Assembly: GCA_963849115.1 (NCBI GenBank)
Contig: CAWKGK010000003.1
Span: 143,286-207,285, forward strand
DNA length: 64,000 nucleotides
Origin: JACDAL01 sp963849115
GTDB taxonomy: Bacteria > Actinomycetota > CADDZG01 > WHSQ01
Reading direction: 5' to 3'
Shown here: one piece after another, positions 59,376 through 64,000 of the stretch
Numbering within the stretch: position 1 is the first letter of the stretch
Layout: each line of letters begins with the position of its first letter
The notes under the pieces: model-generated
The model's input: the letters and a program-made list of their open reading frames with translations, nothing else
Database searches by the model: none
What the model was told of the DNA's origin: nothing
Translations under genes and position numbers: made by a program

Positions 59376-60454
59376 AACGCTCTGACCGAATTCCCTATGC
59401 GGTCAGCGACGTACCCTCTACCCCCTTCGCCCAGAAGGACTGCGAGACCCTGTTGGCCGTCCAAGGCCTCGACGTCGCTTACCGGACCGCCGGACAGCGC
59501 CTACAAGCTCTCCACGACGTCAGTTTCGATGTGCGACACGGTGAGATAGTCGGTATTGTCGGCGAGTCCGGCTGCGGCAAATCAACGCTCTCGGCCGCGC
59601 TGATGCACCTTCTCCCCCCGAATGGCGAGATTGCGAGTGGGTCCATCCGCTTCCAAGGGCGCAACCTTGCCTCTTTCACCCCGGAGCAGCTTCGCCAGAT
59701 GCGCGGACGAGAGATGGCCATGATCTTCCAAGACCCGCTCACAAGCCTCAACCCAACATTCACTATCGGCACACAGCTCATCGATGTGCAGGCAGCGCAC
59801 CGCAAGGAGAAAAGTAACCGGGCGCTGCTGCGCGATCGTGCAGTGAGCATGCTCACACAGGTGGGCATCCCAGACGCGGTCGAGCGCATCGACGACTACC
59901 CGCATCAGTTCTCCGGAGGCATGCGTCAGCGAATCATGATCGCTATGGCGCTCATGCTCAAACCCCAATTGCTAATCGCGGACGAACCCACCTCGGCGCT
60001 TGATGTAACGCTCGAGGCGCAGGTCCTCGAGCTGCTGAAACGCCTTCGTGCAAACCAAGGGACCGCGATTCTGTTTATCTCGCATGACCTCGGAGTTGTT
60101 GCGCGGCTTTGCGACCGAGTCGTTGTCATGTACGCGGGCAGGGCGGTCGAGGAGGGGGACGTCGAATCGCTCTTTGCTGCACCGCTCCACCCCTATACCA
60201 AGGCGCTCCTGGCAGCCGTGCCATCGCGCAAGCGCCGTGGCGAGCGGCTCACCACTGTCCCGGGACGGGTTCCGAGCCTTTCGGCGCTTCCCCCTGGCTG
60301 CAAGTTCGCTCCTCGATGTTCCTTCGTTCAGGAGGTCAATCGAGTAAGGGAGCCGATTTACCTTGAGGTGGACGGCCGGCATGTGCGGTGCAACATCTAC
60401 GACCCGTCATCCGGTTATCAGGGAACAGAAGAGCATCAGCGGAGCACTAAATGA
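59372..60454 (+). CDS. Peptide-type ABC transporter ATPase (DppD-like)
   Basis: A 360-residue ATPase from ATG 59372, which overlaps the previous stop (ATGA); an earlier in-frame ATG at 59351 is less likely. Walker A is GESGCGKST; the Q-loop AMIFQDPLTSLNPTFTIG; signature FSGGMRQRIMIAMAL; Walker B LLIADEPTSALD; switch histidine ISHDLGVVARL. The C-terminal oligopeptide-transporter extension contains G-C-K-F-A-P-R-C and further cysteines that in relatives hold an iron-sulfur cluster. It pairs with the next ATPase, whose start overlaps by four bases. Confidence 0.93.
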   Translation: MKRSDRIPYAVSDVPSTPFAQKDCETLLAVQGLDVAYRTAGQRLQALHDVSFDVRHGEIVGIVGESGCGKSTLSAALMHLLPPNGEIASGSIRFQGRNLASFTPEQLRQMRGREMAMIFQDPLTSLNPTFTIGTQLIDVQAAHRKEKSNRALLRDRAVSMLTQVGIPDAVERIDDYPHQFSGGMRQRIMIAMALMLKPQLLIADEPTSALDVTLEAQVLELLKRLRANQGTAILFISHDLGVVARLCDRVVVMYAGRAVEEGDVESLFAAPLHPYTKALLAAVPSRKRRGERLTTVPGRVPSLSALPPGCKFAPRCSFVQEVNRVREPIYLEVDGRHVRCNIYDPSSGYQGTEEHQRSTK

Positions 60455-61464
60455 CAGCTGACGGAGATACCCTAATTTCTCTCCATAATCTGCGTACATA
60501 CTTCGGCGACGTTCGCGCCGTGGACGGTGTTGACCTCGATATCGCTCGAGGCGAAGTCCTCGGATTGGTGGGCGAATCCGGCTCCGGCAAAACAACCCTC
60601 GGCAAGACTGTTCTTCGCCTGGTCCGCCCAACCGCCGGCACAGTCACGTACGACGGCCGCGACATCGGAGAGATGAGCGATTCGGAGATTCGCAAGTTTC
60701 GCGGCAACGCCCAGATGGTCTTTCAGGATCCCCATTCGAGTCTCTCGCCCCGTCTGCGAGTTTCCTATTTGTTGACCGAGCCGTACAAGATCAACGATGT
60801 CTCGGTTGCAAAGCAGTTCAGCGTCGCAGAACTGCTCGAGATGGTAGAGCTGTCACCTGAGCTCGCGACCAAATACCCGCACGAACTCTCCGGGGGACAG
60901 GCGCGTCGCATAGGAATCGCACGCGCGCTTTCGCTGCAGCCTGACTTCCTGGTCTTCGACGAACCTACTTCGGGACTCGACGTTTCGGCCGCCGCAGCGG
61001 TCCTCAATCTGATGAAAGACCTGAGCCAGCGGCTGGGGCTCACTTACCTTGTAATCTCCCATACCCTTAGTGTAGTTAGTTACCTTGCTGATCGGGTGGC
61101 TGTCATGTATTTGGGTCAGCTCGTCGAATTGGGTTCGACGGAGAGCATGTTCGATTCCGCCGCTCATCCCTACTCACGCGCACTCCTCGCCGCCGTTTCC
61201 GAGCCCGATCCTCGCCGGCGCGAAGAGCCCACCGCGCTGCTGCTCCCGGGCGAGATACCGAGTCCTAAGAATCCGCCCGCAGGATGCCGCTTCCACACAC
61301 GATGTCCGTACATGCAGGCCCGCTGCCAGACGGAGATCCCGCTACTCAAAGAGATTGAACGAGGGCATCTCGCAGCGTGTCACTTCTGGCGCGAGGTGCA
61401 GACCGACGCCAGTGGGCAACGTGCTCATCAACGTTCGCCACAGGGGCAGACGTTACTTGCTTGA
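60451..61464 (+). CDS. Peptide-type ABC transporter ATPase (DppF-like)
   Basis: A 337-residue second ATPase. Walker A is GESGSGKTTLGKT; Q-loop MVFQDPHSSLSPRLRVSYLL; signature LSGGQARRIGIARAL; Walker B FLVFDEPTSGLD; switch histidine VISHTLSVVSYL. The C-terminal tail has PAGCRFHTRCPYMQARC, the conserved cysteine motif of DppF/OppF. It overlaps the preceding gene by four bases and ends the importer operon; the next gene begins after 209 bases of apparently non-coding DNA. Confidence 0.93.
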   Translation: MTADGDTLISLHNLRTYFGDVRAVDGVDLDIARGEVLGLVGESGSGKTTLGKTVLRLVRPTAGTVTYDGRDIGEMSDSEIRKFRGNAQMVFQDPHSSLSPRLRVSYLLTEPYKINDVSVAKQFSVAELLEMVELSPELATKYPHELSGGQARRIGIARALSLQPDFLVFDEPTSGLDVSAAAAVLNLMKDLSQRLGLTYLVISHTLSVVSYLADRVAVMYLGQLVELGSTESMFDSAAHPYSRALLAAVSEPDPRRREEPTALLLPGEIPSPKNPPAGCRFHTRCPYMQARCQTEIPLLKEIERGHLAACHFWREVQTDASGQRAHQRSPQGQTLLA

Positions 61465-61673
61465 TCCGCATAGACGTTCGCTTGGCTATGCCGTCAGGAG
61501 GACGTTGGTCGAGAGGCCTGACAGGAGATCGAAGATGTCCATGCTCGACCACATGGTGCCTCCTGAGTCATTTCCTCCACGCCGCGACGTCCTGCGAGCA
61601 CGCTTCTTCCCCACCTCCAACCGGCAGGAGTGGCGCTGCCAATGGTGACGTTCACACGAAAGGCATAGCCTGA

Positions 61674-62849
61674 ATGCAGCTTTCAGGAGGAGAATACCGG
61701 AATTATCCGATAAGTGATCACGAATTCGCTAGGCGTGTGGATCATCTTCGTGGTGCACTGGACGACGATCGACTCGAGGGCATAGTCCTCTACGGTGCTC
61801 ATCGCGACTACCAGCCAGCCGATCTGCGCTACTTCGCACGTTGGTACTGCGTCGAGGAAGAGACGGCTGCGCTCTTTGTGCCTCGAGAAGGACCAACCAC
61901 TCTTCTGACTGATGCTGCATGGGACCTAAAACGCGCCGAGATGGAGGGGTACGCTGAGCGGGTCGACTATGCGCCGGACCTGGGTCATTCCCTAGCCGCG
62001 ACCATCAGTGAGTTTTCCGGTCGGAACGCCCGAATCGGCATCGCCGGTTTCAAGTTCTTTCCTGCCCCCACCTACTTCACGATGGCGGGAGTGCTGTCTA
62101 GATGTGCCTTCGTGGACGCTCCTGATCTCACGGGAAGGCTGCGTTTGATTAAGAGCCCTGCCGAGTTGGAGCTTATGCGGCAAGCATCACGCATCTCGGA
62201 TGACACGATGCGCGCAGGGCTTGCAGTCATCACGGAGGGCATCACCGAACAAGGCGTGGCGGCAGTTTCTGACTCGGCGATCAGAGCGGCGGGGGCCGAA
62301 CCATCGTTCGTGACTGAGATGGGTGCCGGCCCGCGCACCGCCTACGGTACGTTTCTTCCGAGCGAGCGTCCCCTTGAGAAGGATGAGCTAGCAGTGCTCG
62401 ACTGTGGCGCCCGGTACTACGGATACCATGGCGACATGTGTCGCACCGTCGTGGTGGGGCGACCGAGCTCTGGCCAAGAGCGAATGCTTCAAGCAGTTGA
62501 AGAGTGTGTAAGCAATACCATTGCGGCAGTTCGTCCCGGAGTCTCGGTGGACATTATCCGAGGCGTTGCCGCCGCTTCCATAAAAGACGCCGGATTCGCT
62601 GAACACTGGTGGGATGCTTTCTTGCCCCATGGCAATGGTACGGGGCAGCATGAGATGCCCTATGGTGGCGCTCATTCGGACCTCGAACTCCAAGAAGGTA
62701 TGGTCCTTTGCATTGAACCCGGCATCATGGTCCCTGACCAAGGGGCGGTCATCATCGAGCAGATGATTGCTGTGACTGAGAATGGTGCGGAGGTTCTCAA
62801 CAAGCTCCCGACCAACGCGTGGGAACAGTTCAATGATTTGCCTAAATGA
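61674..62849 (+). CDS. M24-family metallopeptidase (Xaa-Pro/creatinase-like)
   Basis: A 391-residue pita-bread enzyme. The N-terminal domain (about 1-160) is creatinase-like (YQPADLRYFARWYCVEEETA). The catalytic domain holds the five metal ligands: two aspartates in AVLDCGARYYGYHGDMCRTV, histidine in PHGNGTGQHEMPYGG, and glutamates in CIEPGIMVP and VIIEQMIAVTENG. Xaa-Pro dipeptidases and creatinases share this fold; the H-G-x-G-x-x-x-H-E block is common to both. The last gene of the plus-strand cluster, it probably hydrolyses the imported compound or a proline-like bond (inference). Confidence 0.9.
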   Translation: MQLSGGEYRNYPISDHEFARRVDHLRGALDDDRLEGIVLYGAHRDYQPADLRYFARWYCVEEETAALFVPREGPTTLLTDAAWDLKRAEMEGYAERVDYAPDLGHSLAATISEFSGRNARIGIAGFKFFPAPTYFTMAGVLSRCAFVDAPDLTGRLRLIKSPAELELMRQASRISDDTMRAGLAVITEGITEQGVAAVSDSAIRAAGAEPSFVTEMGAGPRTAYGTFLPSERPLEKDELAVLDCGARYYGYHGDMCRTVVVGRPSSGQERMLQAVEECVSNTIAAVRPGVSVDIIRGVAAASIKDAGFAEHWWDAFLPHGNGTGQHEMPYGGAHSDLELQEGMVLCIEPGIMVPDQGAVIIEQMIAVTENGAEVLNKLPTNAWEQFNDLPK

Positions 62850-63011
62850 TTACCCGCACGTATCACGAAGGGATCAGCTAGGCGGTGAAAGAGTCTCCAG
62901 AGCTCGGGCTAACCTGGGCGGGCCTTTGGCTCCCCTGGAGCCGGCGGGGCGGGGCTTTGACCGCACGATGGGACCGCCACATCCAAGGGCGTGGACGGCC
63001 CGATGCCAGCG

Positions 63012-63701
63012 TCAGCGAGGCGCCAAGGGAGAACTGGGCGACCTCGGCAGGGCCAATACGGGAGCACGTTCATCGGCATGGACGCTTGTGAGCGCTTCGC
63101 GCAGGATCAAGCCCAACGAACGGAAGAAGTTCGACGAGCTCATCACGTCTTTTGTGCTCACGCTCATCAATCGGTCGATCGACGACGCACGGGCGTTCGC
63201 CCTTGACGCTCTGGACGCTGACTGCCCCGCGTGACTGGACAGGATCAATCTTACGAAAAGTGAACACACCCGCTCTCTTACCTGCCGGCAGAGAAGCGCG
63301 GTCTGATCGAGCGCTTGGCCAACCAATGCTCTTGTGCGCTTGTCTTGACTGGCCTCGGCGTTGGCGGCACGGGCGAGTGCTTCCGCTTCTTCGATAGTGA
63401 GATGGACCTGGATGCTTTCGTTGGCTGCCCGCTTCTCATACATCTCCGCTGTCTGGAACTCGACGCGGTGCTCGTGGCGTCGCAGGATCCAGCGATAGCC
63501 GGTGTTGCGGTTGGTGATGACACCCGTGCATGCATGGGTGATGTAATTGCCTTGCGCACCGTACTGGTTGGTCTCGCGCCATACGCTTTGGACCCTCCAT
63601 CGCGCCCACTCAAGGGCATCCTCAAGACTCTGGTGGCTCCACGCGCTCTCATCAGAGTCGGGAAACTCCAGTCGGTAAGAAAACTTCTTATACTCAGGCA
63701 T
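63012..63701 (-). CDS. Hypothetical protein
   Basis: An open frame of 229 residues from ATG 63701. Residues 1-130 look genuine: MPEYKKFSYRLEFPDSDESA, SLEDALEWARWRVQSVWRET and LRRHEHRVEFQTAEMYEKRA, then TIEEAEALARAANAEASQDK, a charged helix. The last 70 residues (after about 63235) are arginine- and serine-rich and probably not coding, suggesting loss of the native stop. Base composition is less GC-rich than that of neighbours, a possible sign of transfer. No domain or function is recognised; a phage or plasmid origin is possible. Confidence 0.45.
   Translation of the reverse strand: MPEYKKFSYRLEFPDSDESAWSHQSLEDALEWARWRVQSVWRETNQYGAQGNYITHACTGVITNRNTGYRWILRRHEHRVEFQTAEMYEKRAANESIQVHLTIEEAEALARAANAEASQDKRTRALVGQALDQTALLCRQVRERVCSLFVRLILSSHAGQSASRASRANARASSIDRLMSVSTKDVMSSSNFFRSLGLILREALTSVHADERAPVLALPRSPSSPLAPR
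63088..63234 (+). CDS. Possible 48-residue protein or C-terminal fragment
   Basis: GTG 63088 opens a 48-residue frame with SASRRIKPNERKKFDELIT and SFVLTLINRSIDDARAFALD, an amphipathic charged pattern more protein-like than the overlapping minus-strand reading. There is no good ribosome site and no recognised family. The frame is open further upstream to 62782. It overlaps the minus-strand gene 63012-63701, so at most one of the two is coding here. Confidence 0.25.
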   Translation: MSASRRIKPNERKKFDELITSFVLTLINRSIDDARAFALDALDADCPA

Positions 63702-64000
63702 TGCCCGAATATTAGCTCTCCTATGAGACGGGCTTCGAGTTGATTGGGAAGTCGGACTCCATACAGCATTAACAAAGCGACCTTCCGATGGTCGCATAAT
63801 GGGAGCGTTCGACTCCAGGATGTCGTCAATGAGTATCCGAGCAAGTGGGCAACCCGACACGCCTGGCACGGGGTGGCTCTGTGCGCCATGGTCATTTCGC
63901 ACCCCGCGGGTCCGCCGCGGCGGGAGAAGCTCATTTTTCCAGCGGTTAGCCCGCGGGCTTTCTGCGAGCTCGTCGCCAAGTGATCAGGCATCGGAGCATC

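Noticed and set aside
1..64000. CRISPR arrays
   Set aside because: No regularly spaced identical direct repeats of 23-40 bases and no cas-like genes were seen on either strand.

Overview
The window is GC-rich, densely coded DNA with frequent GTG starts. Its gene content fits the Actinomycetota: an ATP-dependent DNA ligase, a class F sortase, CHRD and cupin stress proteins, a cyclase-ATPase regulator, a LAL-type LuxR regulator and tandem NarL-type kinases. The mix resembles soil Thermoleophilia (Solirubrobacterales/Gaiellales-like), but that placement is inference. No rRNA, convincing tRNA or CRISPR array was seen.

Region 1 (0-20 kb) is ordinary chromosome. It holds a DNA ligase, a secreted duplicated-domain protein next to a class F sortase, an RTX-repeat protein, VOC, CHRD, SnoaL and cupin proteins, TypA/BipA, a class III cyclase fused to a large ATPase, a DHFR-like protein, a lone lipoyl domain, TfoX-like and CutA proteins, and an ADP-ribosylglycohydrolase beside a truncated LacI regulator.

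Region 2 (20.2-26.4 kb) is a three-gene minus-strand operon: a DUF6361-like protein, a phospholipase-D-like protein and an SNF2-type helicase. It looks like a defence island. Two of the three genes carry a single-base frameshift. Region 3 (26.9-31.5 kb) is a polyamine-type ABC operon (potA-potD-potB-potC) translationally coupled to an XRE-cupin regulator. It is flanked by a diverged direct repeat of about 90 bp, and a fragment duplicated from the SnoaL gene at 7.5 kb lies just downstream. Region 4 (32-34.8 kb) has an SDR gene, empty DNA and a decayed IS21 element.

Region 5 (34.9-40.4 kb) is the most interesting part. Two paralogous membrane sensor kinases have complementary defects. The first has an intact ATP-binding domain but no phospho-acceptor histidine. 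The second keeps the histidine but has lost the ATP-binding motifs. A NarL-type response regulator overlaps the second kinase, and an orphan TRAP-type binding lipoprotein lies between the kinases on the opposite strand behind a tandemly duplicated start region that makes an eight-codon leader ORF. I propose a split-kinase system in which the kinases work as a heteromer and the lipoprotein may be the ligand sensor.

Region 6 (40.4-48.9 kb) is a gene graveyard: fragments of an ATPase, a tyrosine recombinase, two transposases, a TIR domain, a thioredoxin-reductase-like flavoprotein and an SDR. Intact genes among them encode a cupredoxin-like anchored protein, a DUF4242 protein, a large LuxR regulator and a rhodanese. 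Region 7 (49-62.9 kb) is a catabolic divergon. A peptide-type ABC importer, an M20 amidohydrolase, a flavin amine oxidase, an SDR, a BKACE enzyme, an atypical enolase-superfamily protein and an M24 peptidase surround a FadR-type GntR regulator. A shared 13-bp sequence lies upstream of the regulator and of the binding-protein gene. The last kilobase holds one uncertain hypothetical gene.
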